Source: Callorhinus ursinus
Lineage: Eukaryota; Chordata; Mammalia; Carnivora; Otariidae
DNA: 64,000 nt
Assembly: GCF_003265705.1 (NCBI RefSeq)
Contig: NW_020312903.1
Span: 24,286,107 to 24,350,106, forward strand
Direction of reading: 5' to 3'
Positions 1 through 11,560 of this stretch are shown piece after piece. The translations under genes and the position numbers were made by a program. Numbering within the stretch: position 1 is the first letter of the stretch; every line of letters starts with the position of its first letter. A model generated the notes under the pieces. The model did no database searches. It was not told the origin of the DNA and was given only the letters and a program-made list of their open reading frames with translations.

Positions 1-55
1 GGATCATGACCTGAGCCGAAGGCAGTCGCTTAACCAACTGAGCCACCCAGGCACC
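1..55 (-). mobile_element. CAN-SINE head, cut by window edge
   Basis: Reverse complement of the tRNA-derived SINE head: 'ctgagccacccaggc' near position 45 and 'gatcatgacctgagcc' at the start. The body and tail lie outside the window. Confidence 0.9.
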
Positions 56-60
56 CTGAG

Positions 61-448
61 GGTCCTGAATTTATCTCCCACAGACACATGCTAAACCTAC
101 AGCTACATAGCTAACAATTTCCTCTGAACAAAAACCAACAAAAAACCCTGAAAACTAGTGGATCAACTCCTTCATATTGGGGAACTGAAAATAAAATCAC
201 ATCAAGGTGGGTAGGAACGGCTGAGGCACAATCTTGCCATCAATTAACCCCCACCTCACACCACCACCAGCCCAGCAGTGACCCGTAATCAGGAAGGAAC
301 TTAAAACCTGGAGCTTCTCTCCGTAGAGCCAAGTGTTCATACCCCACAGCAAGCACTTTGACTTTTAAAACCCACACCTGAGGGAGGAGCCCCCACAACA
401 TCTAGCTTGAAAACCGCGGGTCTTATGCTCATGAGACCCGGAGAGCTG
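61..448. repeat. Old interspersed repeat, left half, interrupted by an LTR
   Basis: This stretch and 976-1090 read as one older sequence split by the LTR between them: text ending 'gagagctg' resumes as 'tgggtaactgagacac'. It resembles 5'-type sequence of mammalian L1 ('aacatctagcttgaaaa', 'atgctcatgagacccg'). I cannot name the family. Confidence 0.4.
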
Positions 449-975
449 TGGAGAGCAAGGTTCTTGTCTCCTGGAGTTGAAGAATGAATCTCTCAGACAA
501 AGGAGAGTGAGCAAAGCGATAGAGTTTTATTAGGTAAGGATACAGAAAAAGCTCTCAGGAATGAGAGGGGTCCCGACTGGGTTGCCACTGAGGGCTTTAC
601 ATTTCTGGCCTTTTATTAGGACTTTACCAGGAAATTTGCTGGTGGTTGGGTCAGTGGCCCGGAACTAGGGTGATTCTTATACATTGTGGGAGAGTTTTTG
701 TTTCTGTGACATTTACCATTTATAGATATATATTGCTAGGTCTCGCTAATCTTTATAGTGAACTTTTTGTTTGAGGCCTGTTTTTGTGGTTATTTTTATT
801 TTCTGTGGTTACAATGTAATTATTAGAAAAACGTTTTGACCCTAGTAATTGGGGTAGGGTGGTCTAAGTTTTCCTGATCTCTTTCGTCTCAGCATCTGCA
901 TACCTGAAATATCCTCAGAGCCTACCTGGGACCCGTATTCTTTCCCTACCTAAAGTCCCAGCCTTTCTCTATTCA
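449..975 (-). mobile_element. Solo LTR, ERV1 (gammaretrovirus-like) type
   Basis: Read on the minus strand, it starts TGAATAGAG at 975 and ends CTCTCCA at 449. It carries an AATAAA poly(A) signal (526-531 reversed), followed by a U5-like 'gagattcattcttc' and 'gagacaagaacc'. These are typical of class I ERV LTRs. Length is about 527 bp. There is no internal viral sequence, so it is a solo LTR. Flanking 4-mers (gctg/tggg) do not match, so the target duplication is decayed or my ends are off by a few bases. Confidence 0.65.
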
Positions 976-1240
976 TGGGTAACTGAGACACACCTCTTAA
1001 AGTTAGTGCACGGACTCATTTGCACACACTCAATCGTCCTAGGGCCCAGGGTAGGAGCAACCATCTGAAACGTGCCCAGACATTACACAAAAGAGGCTCA
1101 TTTGCTATATATGGTATCGGATGTTAACTAGACTTACCATGGAAATTAGTTTGCAATATATACAAATATTAAGTCATTATGTTATACACGTGAAACTATT
1201 GATATATCTATTATACCTCAATAAAAAACAAAATACTCTT
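976..1240 (+). repeat. Right half of the split repeat, then an L1 3' end
   Basis: 976-1090 continues the repeat broken by the LTR. 1110-1235 matches a common L1 3' terminus: 'caatatatacaaatatt', 'tcattatgttatacac', then 'tatacctcaataaaaa'. Confidence 0.55.
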
Positions 1241-1244
1241 AGGA

Positions 1245-1560
1245 CTTGGGCCTGAGAAACAAGGTAAATGGTGGCAGAGTCATTTACGGAAGTAGAAACA
1301 ACCTTTTCTGTGAAAAGTTAAGTAGGTGGATTTAATTAAGAATTTTTTTGAGATGTCTACTAGGCATCCAAGCAGTAGTTGGTTAAGTAAGTGCAAACTT
1401 AAAGAAGAGTTTTAAATTTTGGATCCAGCATCTTCTTGATCATATTTAGAGTCATAGAATTGAATGATATTACCCAGAGAATGGGCATAATAAAGTGTGT
1501 ACAGACATCTCTTTTAAGGAGTTTTACTGTAAGAGAAGCACTCAGGAAAGTAGCTGCCTA
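1245..1560 (-). repeat. L2 fragment
   Basis: 'gagatgtctactaggcatc' and 'agcagtagttggttaa' match the antisense of the L2 reverse-transcriptase/3' region, as in the longer copy at 58.1-59.6 kb. The copy is diverged. 1561-1735 shows no clear feature. Confidence 0.55.
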
Positions 1561-1735
1561 AGCATATTCATTGAACACCTGTGAGGTGTGACGACCTGGA
1601 TATACTGAAATAAGCCTCAGGTGATGGGAAAAGTCACTTTTAAAAATGTGGTAAAAGGCTTTTTCTCTTCAGGAAAAGAATATCCAAAACCAGTGTCCCC
1701 AAATCTAGTTTTTTTTCTTCTAATCATCTTTTCTT

Positions 1736-1940
1736 TTTTCTTTTTTTTTTTAAAGATTTTATTTATTTATTTGAGAGAGAGAGAATGAGAGATAGAGAGC
1801 ATGAGAGGGAAGAGGGTCAGAGGGAGAAGCAGACTCCCTGCTGAGCAGGGAGCCCGATGTGGGACTCGATCCCAGGACTCCAGGATCATGACCTGAGCCA
1901 AAGGCAGTCGCTTAACCAACTGAGCCACCCAGGCGCCCCT
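1736..1940 (-). mobile_element. CAN-SINE, full length
   Basis: Reverse orientation: poly(T)/AAAGATTTTATTTATTT tail at the left, a (GA)-rich tract, then the tRNA-like head ending 'gagccacccaggcgcccc' at 1940. The A box reads TGGCTCAGTTGG on the minus strand. No clear target duplication. Confidence 0.93.
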
Positions 1941-2869
1941 GTCACACAATTTTCTAAACTAAATATTTTCTGGTTCAAAATGGTCTCTGACTAGAAAATT
2001 CCAACACAGCCTCTCTCAGCCTATCATTAAGATATCCATAAAGACAATTTTTAAAAAAAGGATTCAGCCCAATTTTAGAAACCAAGTCCAAATACATGGT
2101 AACAAAATGTGAGAGAAATTAACACCAATCATTAATTAAATAAAACTAAAAAGGGGGCAAAAAATAATCATGTAGCACAACTTGACTTTGATTCAAGTGT
2201 TAAAATTAAATACAAAATAGGGACCAGATTGAGAATTCCTTGAGCAAATAAAAGCATTTAAGCCTCACATGCAAGCAAAACTAAATTGAGCTTATTTCAT
2301 GAACATAAGCAAAACTTATTTCTTATTTCTGACAATCATAAAAGACCTAAATCATCTTCTTAAAAATGGTATGAGGTAACTGCTTTTAATCTCTTGCCGT
2401 CTGGAAACCCCCACTGATAATCAATCACGTAAAGATTAAACAATTTCCTTATTTTCATTTTGTAATCCATCCTGTAACTTCATGCCCCTAACTTCATATC
2501 GTTTTTTGTTTTTGTTTTGAATTTTTGCAAACTTCCAGTACATGAACTGCTCTTACATGCACAATAAACTTACTAAATACTACTTATTGATTTGGTGGTT
2601 TAAATTTTGCTATTTCTGAGGTTTTGACACAAGAAAGAGACAACTTAATAAAGACACTTCTCCCAATGACCGAATGGTATTTGCTCCCAAACAGAACAGC
2701 AGCACCATTTTTAAAACTGAAAGGTATATAGTAAACAGCCAACTTACCAGTCCTCGGAGTGCCGGATCCCAGAGCAGTTGCAGGGAAAACTCAGAACCAG
2801 CCCAATTTATACCATAGACGTTAACACCTGAAAATCTTACTTAAGTACTGGTGGCACCTGGCGCCTCTA
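1941..2869. other. No gene; mostly unassigned AT-rich sequence
   Basis: I see no coding, RNA or clear repeat signature. 2630-2869 could be upstream sequence of the L1 that follows. Confidence 0.4.
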
Positions 2870-3375
2870 AGGAGCCACAGAAGGGACGCCTGGATGGCTT
2901 GGTCGATTAGATGTCAACTCTTGGTTTCAGCTCAGGTCATGGTCTCAGGGTCATGAGATTGAGCCCCAAGTCCAGCTCCGCATTCAGCGGGAGTCTGTTT
3001 GAGATTCTCCCTCTCCTCTCCCTCTGCCCGCCCCCCCGCTCGCTCGCATGCATATGCACACTCACTCTCTCTCTCTCAAATAAATAAAATCTTAAAAAGA
3101 AGCCACAAAAGACTACATATTGTAGGATTCCATTGATATGAAATGTCCAGAATAGGCAAATCTCTAGAAAGAGAAAGTAGATTAGTTTTGTCAGGAGCTG
3201 AGGCAAAGGGGCATAGGTATGATTCTAATGGGTATGGGGTTTCTTTTGGGGATGATAAAAAAAAAATGTTCTGGAATTAGATAGCAATGATCAATATACA
3301 GCTTTGTGAAAATAATAAAACCACTGAATTGTATACTTTAAAAGAGTGAACAATATGAATTATGTCTCAAAATTA
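2870..3375 (+). repeat. Old L1 3' end (L1MA/L1MB-like), interrupted by a SINE
   Basis: From 3101: 'ggattccattgatatgaaat', 'gaaagtagattag', 'ttctggaattagatag', 'ccactgaattgtatac'. This is the characteristic 3' region of old eutherian L1. The CAN-SINE at 2883-3100 splits it. Confidence 0.75.
2883..3100 (+). mobile_element. CAN-SINE with target-site duplication
   Basis: Head 'gacgcctggatggctt', CT-rich tract, tail AAATAAATAAAATCTTAAAAA. Flanked by agccacagaa (2873-2882) and agccacaaaa (3101-3110), a 10-bp duplication with one change. Inserted in an older L1. Confidence 0.92.
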
Positions 3376-4084
3376 TTTTTAACTGAAGAAAAAAATAAAG
3401 TGATAGCCTTAAATGGATCCAAGGAGGATTCAACTTTTCCCTGAATTATTGTTCCTTGTTAACAAAACAAAGCAAAACATTAAAGTTATGTGAAGCAGAG
3501 AAGATTGTTTCAGATACAAGATTGTATATTTTTTCTTTGGCTCCTAAGACCTAGTCGTTTGTTCTGAAGGAGGCAACTTAGGCCTTTTATCTTTTTGTTG
3601 TTGTTTTGTACTTTGAGCCAGCTTGTTTTCATCTACTCTAATCTTGTAACTGATCATGTCTGCAACAACTGTGTAATTAGGAGTCCATCCGGTCCCACCT
3701 CTCCAAATGCCTACCAGGCTTTTGTATTTGGTTATACCATCCCCACCTATCTCTCTAATGCTGAATAGATCTTCTCTCTGAATGCCCAGTTCTCAAGCTT
3801 ATTTTTCATTTCATTTTCATTTTCATTGCATTTCTTACTGTTCATGCTCTGTCTTTCCCTGTTATATTCTATTGATCTGCCATATAATAATAATAATTAT
3901 ATACCATGCTTCATGTTTATTTCTTTTGATGTTACTCTACTTCAAGACTATATCACATCTACGATTAGCAATAATAATAGTTCTCTTTAAATGCACGAAA
4001 TATATAAAACCAACTTCTATTTTCAAACAACTGCTATTTCACCCTGTCCAAATCTGGGGAACAACACTGAGTCTTGAGCTGAAG
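3376..4084. other. No gene recognised
   Basis: AT-rich sequence. The open frame starting at 3782 has low-complexity Phe/Ile/Leu content and no upstream gene context. A short ATA run lies near 3885. Confidence 0.4.
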
Positions 4085-4340
4085 AACATGTCATGCTCTT
4101 CTCCAATGCTTCTGTTGCTCCCCATTATATAAAGGATAAAATCTCAAATCTTAACCTTTCTGGTCACTCTTCGGTTAAATTCCTTACCTAAGGCATCTAC
4201 TTCACTGAGTTAACTTCTCTTCTAGAGTCCCTGCCTTGATAACTTTACTTTCCTCTTGTTCATGCTTCACCTCTTTCATTTCCAGTATTCCTCTCACCAT
4301 CTCCCTACATTTTCATTTTTCCAATGGGACCCAACCTTCA
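4085..4340 (+). repeat. L2 fragment
   Basis: 'gttgctccccattatat', 'aggataaaatctcaaatc' and the following text match the L2 block that normally reads 'gtggctccccat..aataaagtccaaactcc'. Diverged. Confidence 0.5.
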
Positions 4341-4374
4341 ACTTTACGTAATTTCTCCTTTAATTCAAAAACAA

Positions 4375-4505
4375 TCTATGGAGCACATGGTTTGTGCTCA
4401 GCACAGTTCTAATCTATGAAATAGCACCAATGAGTAAAATGTCCTCTCTGCTTCTAAGGCGCATATAACTTGCTGAGAAAGCCTCAATTTTAATAGTGTA
4501 AAAAA
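4375..4505 (-). repeat. L2 3'-end fragment
   Basis: 'atggagcacatggtttgtgc' and 'cagcacagttctaa' are an antisense L2 3' terminus (gagcacctactatgtgccaggcactg type), decayed. Confidence 0.5.
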
Positions 4506-4514
4506 TGAAGAAGA

Positions 4515-4700
4515 GCGGGGAGGAACCAACATTCATTGACCACCTGCATCTGCCAGACACATTACAGGCTATAGACAACCCAGTGAAATCAAGGTGGTTG
4601 TCCTCACACTTGGAGAAGTGGAAGCTTAGAGAGATCAGGTAACTTGTTCGCGGTGACACAGCTAGTGAGGAGCACTCTGGTCTGTGTGGACCCAAAGCTT
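4515..4700 (-). repeat. MIR SINE
   Basis: Antisense MIR core: 'gaagtggaagcttagaga', 'taacttgttcgcggtgac', 'acagctagtgagg'. Confidence 0.8.
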
Positions 4701-4834
4701 CCCCTTGTACTGTGATGTGGTGAAAACCTGGTTCAGCAAACTTGCTCTCTTTTGAATCCTACTGTATTTTGTTCTGTACCACATATTTGGCATTTATCAT
4801 ATACTGGATTAATCCTTTCTCATACTTACTTAAA

Positions 4835-5722
4835 AAAAAATTGCTTGAGGATCTACAGACTGCCTGACATGGGACTAAGTGCTAAGGAATACAAAGATGA
4901 GTATGATAAAATCCAAGCCTGTAAGGAGCTCTCAGTCTAGTTCGAGAAGACAGCAAAAGGGACATTTACCAAACAGTGTACCAAGGTCTCTATCACGTGA
5001 TGGTTCTACTTTTAAAATGTCAAAACCCTGTCACATTCTATTTCTTTAATGGTTCACCCTGCTGCAGGACCTAATCTCTCCAGGCCTGGCTGTGTTTGGG
5101 CTTCTTTGACGCAAAGTGGGTAGGGGCATCAAGCTCGGCCTTAGGGTATCAGAGAAGGTTTACTTAGCAAGGCACTGTTTAGACTGAACTTTAAAGAGTG
5201 ACAAGGGTGACTAGGAGAATTCCACTTTATAAGGGAAGAGAGTTCATTCCAAGGAGAAGGAGAATCATAGGTAAACACAGAGTCGTGAAATGGTATGTCA
5301 CATTCAGACTAAAATCCAGAGTCTACTTAAAGGAACTGGTAAGAAACTGGACTAGAAAGGTAGCCACAATCACTATATGTCATCGTAAGGTACTTAATTT
5401 TAGGGAACTTTAGAAAATGTTGATGCATTGGCCCCACTCAAGAATAATTAAATCAGAAACTCTGAGGGTCACAATGGGGAAGAAAGTCTATCACCAGACA
5501 TTTTTAAAAGCTCACCAGGGTGATTTTAATGCACAGTCATTGTTGAGAACCAGTGCTTCCAGCAAAGAACCAAATAAGTTTAGGAAGCAAAAGGCATGAT
5601 GAGATCTATGCTTTTGACAGAACATTCTGGCCATAGTGCAAAAAATAAACTGAAGAGTGGTATAGCAGGAGGGAAGAGATGTAATATGAATCTGTTATAA
5701 TAGACCAGGCAAGAGATGATAA
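4835..5722 (-). repeat. L2, interrupted by MER5A and an unrelated ~120-bp piece
   Basis: The antisense L2 3' end begins 'gacatgggactaagtgctaa' and 'aaggagctctcagtctagt', the block from which several L2-derived microRNAs arose. L2-like text resumes at about 5125-5420 and 5600-5722. Between about 4997 and 5122 lies sequence that does not look like L2 and is shared with 6600-6730 (see findings). Confidence 0.65.
5425..5555 (+). repeat. MER5A (hAT-Charlie) DNA transposon fragment
   Basis: 'aatcagaaactctgaggg', 'caccagggtgattttaatgc' and the terminal 'gagaaccagtg' match the 3' half and terminal repeat of MER5A. Confidence 0.75.
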
Positions 5723-5929
5723 ACCCTTAAAATTACTTTTTATGCCTTTTTGCCTTTATGTTAACTAGGTTGCAGACATGTCTGATGGGTTCCTACTATA
5801 TTGATTTTCCTAACAATTTTTTTGCCTAGTGCAGTGTAAGTTTTCTAATAATACTTGTTGAACCAAACCATTTTACAAGACAAGGGTTAATAGTAAAAAA
5901 AAAAAAACTATCTTCTTAAATGTATATTT

Positions 5930-7234
5930 CATGACTAACATATGCATGATTTAAAAAGAAAAACTTGGAAAATGCATACCAACATCAACAAGAGAATAAA
6001 AATGAAGCATTAGTCCACCACTTTAAGATACGTACTCTTCATATTTTGGTATGTGTTCTCCTTCTCTGATGGTTGTTTAGTAGTTATTATTCTCTTTGTA
6101 TACTTGGGAAAACTGAGTCATGATGTATCGTAAGTGATTTTTACACCTCATTAAAAGCTCATGATCAAGTTTATGTAAAGGACTGCATAACATGCTGTAT
6201 AATAATTTACACAGTAAGTTTTCAGTTGTTGGGCATTTACGTGGTGTCTAGCTTTTTCCTATTAATATCTGACCATATTTGATAAAATCCTTTGTTTGAA
6301 TTTCTGATTATTTCTTTAGACTGGTTTTCAAGAAATGGATTTAGTGCAGAAAAGAGAGTGTTTTGAAGGATTTTCATAAAGATTGCAAAATTATTTCTCT
6401 TCCAATCCATTCTTCCTAAACATGTAATAGACTTAATTTTTACCTATAACTTTGCCATCATTATGCATTTCCATATTTTTCCCCTTTTTTTAAGTGCTGA
6501 GGAATATCAAAGCAAAAACCACAAAATCTTTGCTTTCAAGATGCTCTCAGTCTAGGCTGAGAGATTGGTAAAGGGCATATGCAAAACAATGTGCTGAGGA
6601 CTTGTTCAGAGTGATGTTTCTACTTTTGAAATGTCAAAAGCCTCTATCATCTCTTACTTCCTTGCAATTGTAGCACCTAAACTTTCTATGCCTGGATACT
6701 GGGATTTCTTTTAAGTGGAATGGTACATGATTTTAATTTGTACTTATGTGATGTATAACTTTGATCATTTTTTAAATTGTGTACTTCCTCATTTATAAAT
6801 TATATGACATATACTTTCCACATGTGTACAGTAGGACTTTAGGATTTTTTTTTCTTGGATGAGAAAATGTAGTGATTTATAATTTTTAAAAGACTCTCTT
6901 TCCAAAGATATTTAAATATATTAGTATATAACTTTGATAACTGTATCATCATCTTTTAAAAATCATCTCTGTATATTTGACAAAATCAATGTCTTCTTTA
7001 CATATTTTCTGCTTATAAAGCTTTTTATTAATTGGATTTTTCAGAGTTTTGCTTTTTAAACTTAAAGAATAACTTTCTTAATTGTACTGATTTTCAGTGT
7101 ACTAATTCAGTATTCATTACTGTTTAGGACTTTCCTCTTGCTGTGCATGAAACCAATTTCTTAATACATTCTAGCTTCCTTAGCGAAATACCTTTTCTAT
7201 TTTATTAATTATGTTGAGGATTGCAATCTACTTT
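5930..7234 (-). repeat. Ancient L1-like repeat, split by a duplicated segment
   Basis: Pieces such as 'gttgggcatttacgtgg' and 'ttttaatttgtacttatgtg' resemble the antisense of old L1M 3' regions. The stretch 6491-6730 does not belong to it and is homologous to 4873-5122. Confidence 0.4.
6491..6730 (+). repeat. Second copy of a local duplication (copy A at 4873-5122)
   Basis: Shares in order 'aagtgct.aggaata', 'ctctcagtctag', 'ttctactttt.aaatgtcaaaa', 'acctaa' and 'gcctgg' with copy A. Both the L2 part and the non-L2 part are present, so it is not a chance second L2 insertion. Clearly diverged. Confidence 0.6.
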
Positions 7235-9990
7235 TATTTCTTAAAAAGAAATTTATTTCAAGTTCAAAGAAGAACATAGAGAATAATATGGCATGCCTAC
7301 ATAATAATTATCACTCAGTTTTATCAATTTTTAAATGTTTGTAGTACTTGCTATAGATAAAAAATGACTGTATTAGTTTGCTAGGGCTGTGTAACAAGGT
7401 ACCTAACCACAAACTGAGTCACTTCAACAACAGAAATTTGTTACCTCACAGTTCCAGAGGCCAGAAGTCTGAAATCAAGGTGTTGGAAGGGCCATGTTCC
7501 CTGTGAAGGCACTGGGGAAGGATCTGTTCTAGGTCTCTCTTCTAGCTCTGGTAGTCCCTTGGGGAACGGCAGCCCATCTTCACAAGGTTATTCTCCCTGT
7601 GTGTGTTTCTCTCTTTGTCTAAATTTTCTCAATATAAGGACACTAGATATAATGGATTAGAGGGCCACCTCTAAACTTCAGACCATCGGTATGAACTCAT
7701 CTTAACTAATCACATTTTCAATGACCCTGTTTCTACTATTTCCTTAAAAGGTCACATTCTGACATACTGGAGGTTAGGACTTCAACATATGAATTTTGGG
7801 GGAAGAAAGTACAACCCATAATAATGACAAATATTCTTAGAGCTCTTTGTATAATCCTTCCTGAATGGTGTTTTTCCTCTCAAACTGAATTTCAGAATCT
7901 TCTCCAGTATTTTATACTATTTTACATATGAATTAATCCATAAGCAAGGCATAAATTTGATTGGCATAGTCTCAGTCTTTATATAAATATTACATTATAC
8001 TTACCACTTTGTAATTTGTTTCTTTTGTTCAATCTTATGTTTTTGAAATGTATTCGTGTTGACATATTTAACTCTAATTCATTCACATTAAATACTGTTT
8101 GATGTCCCTATATATAAACATACTAAAATTGACTTATCCAATCTTCCAGTAATGGATATTTTGGACATTTCCAGTTTTTATTATTATAAACAGTGCTGGA
8201 ATTAGTTTTGCTATATGTCTTTATACATGCATACATTCAAGAATTTCTCAGGGGAATATACCTATAAATGGAATTGCTGGGTAGGAAGATATGTGTTTCT
8301 TTAATTTACCAATGCCTCAATTTGCCCTTTGAAATTGTTTTACCAAAAGACCCATGCATTGACAGTGAGGGCATTTCTCACAAATATTTCCTCACCAGTA
8401 CTTATTTTTCATAGCATTTTGAACATTGCCAGTTTGATGAGTGAAATGGTTTTACTTTTTTGTTTAGCTTCATTTTACACATTTGTTGGTCAATTGGTTT
8501 TTACTCTATGGATTGTCAGTTTATTTTATTGTTGTCTATTTCCCAATGTTATTATTTTGGGTGCATGCATGGTTTAAATTTGAGAATGTTTATATTCATT
8601 CTTGATACTGTTCTTTTATTGGTTTTGTGTATTTCAAATATCTTCTCCCCCCATATGGCCTCTCTTTTCATTCATGGTGTTTTTTGTGATACAAAAGTCT
8701 TTCATTTTAATTAAGTAAAATATTCAACTTTTTATGATGTGTATCACCAGGGCATTTTCTAAAAGAAAAGAAAAACATTATCTTGAAATCAAATATACTC
8801 TCTTTTTTTCTAAAACTTTCAAGTTTTTCTCAAAGTTTTAAATCCAAAATTAGAACTTGTGTTGTGTGCACATACATGCATATAAGATTAAAATCGACTT
8901 TAATGTTTTTTCATTTAGATGACCAATTACCTTGGCAGTATTTTTTCAGTGATCCATTCTGTCAACTTTCCATATAACGAGGTTCTGTTTCTGCGCTATT
9001 CTGTTCATCCACTATATTTGCCTATACCAAATTGTCTTAATTACTATGACATTCTAATGGCATATTTTGATATTTTGCAGAAAAAAAAATCATGATATTT
9101 TATTTTTCTAAATTAACTTAGCTATTCTTGCTCTTTTGTAAATTTCTATGCTTTTCTTGGGTCAGGTTGTTCTGTTCCTTCAAAATCTTGACTGGAATTT
9201 TGATTGGAGTTGCATTGAATTTATAGATTAATTGAGGACAATTTGATATATTCAAGGTATTGAGTCTTTCTGTCCATAAAATTTTATAATTTCCACTTAT
9301 CAAGTTGTTCTTTTTATGTTTCTCAATGTTTCAAAACTTCTATACAATCTTGTTTATATTGCTAGATTTATTTCAATGCAATTTAAGATTGTGTGAATAG
9401 CATTCTTTCAATTATATCTTCTAGTTTGATCCATATTCGTATATAGAAAAATTATTAAATTTTATATTTAGATATGTTTTTTTACCTAAAAAAGATTTTG
9501 CTGAATTTTCCTATAATTTTAGTGGTTTATATAAATTCTCTTAAATTTTCTATGAACAAAAGTAAAATGCAGTTGAATTCTTAATCTAATCATTTCTACC
9601 AATCTTCTAATACATGAGTTTAATGCTCACTTATATTATGATTAATGATATATTTACCTTTTCTGCCTTCTGGTGGCTTCATAAAATTTTATCACCTCCC
9701 TCCATCCTGCTTTTCATCTGCTGCTCTGGGAGCTACAGATTGCATTTCTAATTTTTTGTTTTCCCTTTGAAACATTCCTGTTTAATTATAAATGGTCATG
9801 TATTTAAAGTTATTTTACATTTTATAATGCAAAAGAACAAAATTAGTTTTGCCATTGTAGTAGAAAACTTAAGCTATATTCTTAAGTACAAAATTATCAC
9901 TATTTTACAATTCATTTATATAAAATATTTTATCAATTTATATGTTCAACATTCTTCCCTGCTTCCTGGTTTTACTTGTTTTCAAACAAA
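7235..9990 (-). repeat. Ancient L1 (L1M class), minus strand
   Basis: Antisense L1M: 'aatggaattgctgggtagg' (8270), then 'ggaattttgattggag' and 'ttgcattgaatttatag' (9190-9225), the reverse of a conserved L1 ORF2 segment. Split by the MaLR LTR at 7369-7823. A-rich (AAAC)n lies at 9983-10003. Short open frames around 8329-8977 are antisense to this element. Confidence 0.65.
7369..7823 (-). mobile_element. Solo MaLR (MLT1-like) LTR with 5-bp target duplication
   Basis: The plus strand starts 'tgtattagtttgctagggct' and ends 'acttcaacatatgaattttg...caacccataata'. On the minus strand this is a MaLR LTR. It is flanked by atgac at 7364-7368 and 7824-7828, a perfect 5-bp duplication as expected for ERVL-type integration. 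No internal region. Confidence 0.8.
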
Positions 9991-10018
9991 CAAACAAACA
10001 AACCAAAAAAAACCTCAC

Positions 10019-10215
10019 ATGGTCCCTGGTGGCTCAGTCAGTTAAGAGTCTGACTCGTGATTGCTGCTCAGGTCATGACCTCATGGGTCACAAAATTGAG
10101 CCCTGCATTGAGCCCTGGTGGGGCTCCATGCTGAGTGGGAATTCTGCTTGAGATTCTCTCCCTTTGCTCCTCCAGCTCGCACTCTCTCACTCTCTCGTGA
10201 ATCTTTTTTTTTAAA
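10019..10215 (+). mobile_element. CAN-SINE, older copy
   Basis: Head 'ctggtggctcagtcagttaa', middle 'caggtcatgacctcatggg', pyrimidine tract 10160-10200. The tail is eroded to 'gaatctttttttt'. More diverged than the other copies. Confidence 0.85.
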
Positions 10216-10578
10216 TCCTTAAATACTATTATTTGAGTGAACTCCCTTAAATCTGGCATGCATGACTAAAAATACGTTTATTTTGCACATGCTCAAAATT
10301 TGTAATTTATCAAGCTACCATATTTTAGTTTCATATTTATTGTCTCTCATCCCCTTAAAATAATATTTCATTTTTTTCCTTCTGACAAGATATCTGTTGA
10401 TCACCTAATATTTTTATTTATTGTTAATTTGAATTTGCTTTGCTGACTTTCCAAGATTTGTCTCTATCTCTGATGTTCTCAGGCTCCAATACAGCATATT
10501 TAGATGTGACTTTATGTTTATTGACCCTTCTTGGTCCTTATTTACAGTGAGCTCTTAATTTGAGATACTGTGTATTTA

Positions 10579-10794
10579 TTTATTTATTTATTTATTTATT
10601 AAAGATTTATTTTTTTATTTGAGAGAACGAGAATGAGAGAGAGAGAGAGAGTACATGAGAGGGGGGAGGGTCAGAGGGAGAAGCAAACTCCCCGGCTGAG
10701 CAGGGAGCCCGATGTGGGACTCCATCCCGGGACTCTAGGATCATGACCTGAGCCGAAGGCAGTTGCTTAACCAACTGAGCCACCCAGGTGTCCC
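10579..10794 (-). mobile_element. CAN-SINE with perfect 18-bp target duplication
   Basis: Head ends 'gagccacccaggtgtccc', with a long (TTTA)n tail at the left. Flanks are identical: tgagatactgtgtattta at 10561-10578 and 10795-10812. Perfect flanks over 18 bp suggest a comparatively recent insertion. Confidence 0.96.
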
Positions 10795-11104
10795 TGAGAT
10801 ACTGTGTATTTAATTTTGGAAAATTTGCAGGAGTTAGCCACTTAAATACTGCTTCTTTACTATTTCTTCCATTCTTTTATTCAAAAATTCCAGTTAAATA
10901 TTTGTTGGAGCTTTTCAGGTTGTCTTTCAAACCACTGAACTCTTCTGTCCATCGGGGCTCAATAGCTGGTACTATACTCTTCAATTCACTCATTCTCTAG
11001 GATTGAGCATCATGAAATATTTATTGCAGTGAATATAATGTTCATTTCCAATATGTCGAAGTGCTTTTTCTTCATATACACTTATTTCATTTCTGTCAAC
11101 CTTT

Positions 11105-11560
11105 TTTCCCTCTTTTTTATTGTTATGTTAATCACCATACATTACATCATTAGTTTTTGATGTAGCATTCCATGATTCATTGTTTGTGCATAAAACCCAG
11201 TGCTCCATGCAGAACGTGCCCTCTTTAATACCCATCAGCAGGCTAACCCATCCCCCCACCCCCCTCCCCTTTAGAACCCTCAGTTTGTTTTTCAGAGGAA
11301 TTCTTAATCTCAGGAAACAAACTGAGGGTTGCTGGAGTGGTGGGGGTATGGGAGGGTTGGGGTGGCTGGGTGATGGACATTGGGGAGGGTATGTGCTATG
11401 GTGAGTGCTGTGAATTGTGCAAGACTGTTGAATCACAGATCTGTACCTCTGAAACAAATAATGCAATATATGTTAAGAGAAAAAAAAAGAAGATAGCAGG
11501 AGGGGAAGAATGAAGGGGAGTAAATCAGAGGGGGAGACAAACCATGAGAGACGATAGACT
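11105..11560 (-). mobile_element. 5'-truncated carnivore L1 with twin-priming inversion
   Basis: 11105-11297 is the L1 3' terminus on the minus strand ('gttatgttaatcaccatac', 'ttccatgattcattg'). 11298-11560 is the adjoining upstream 3'-UTR segment on the plus strand ('gaattcttaatctcagg' to 'gatagactctg'). The two parts abut in the element at a shared ctctg. Flanking ctgtcaaccttt occurs at 11093-11104 and 11561-11572. This is the classic twin-primed structure. Confidence 0.88.

Noticed and set aside
3782..4132. 116-codon open frame
   Set aside because: Low-complexity Phe/Ile/Leu translation of AT-rich DNA, ending in an L2 fragment.
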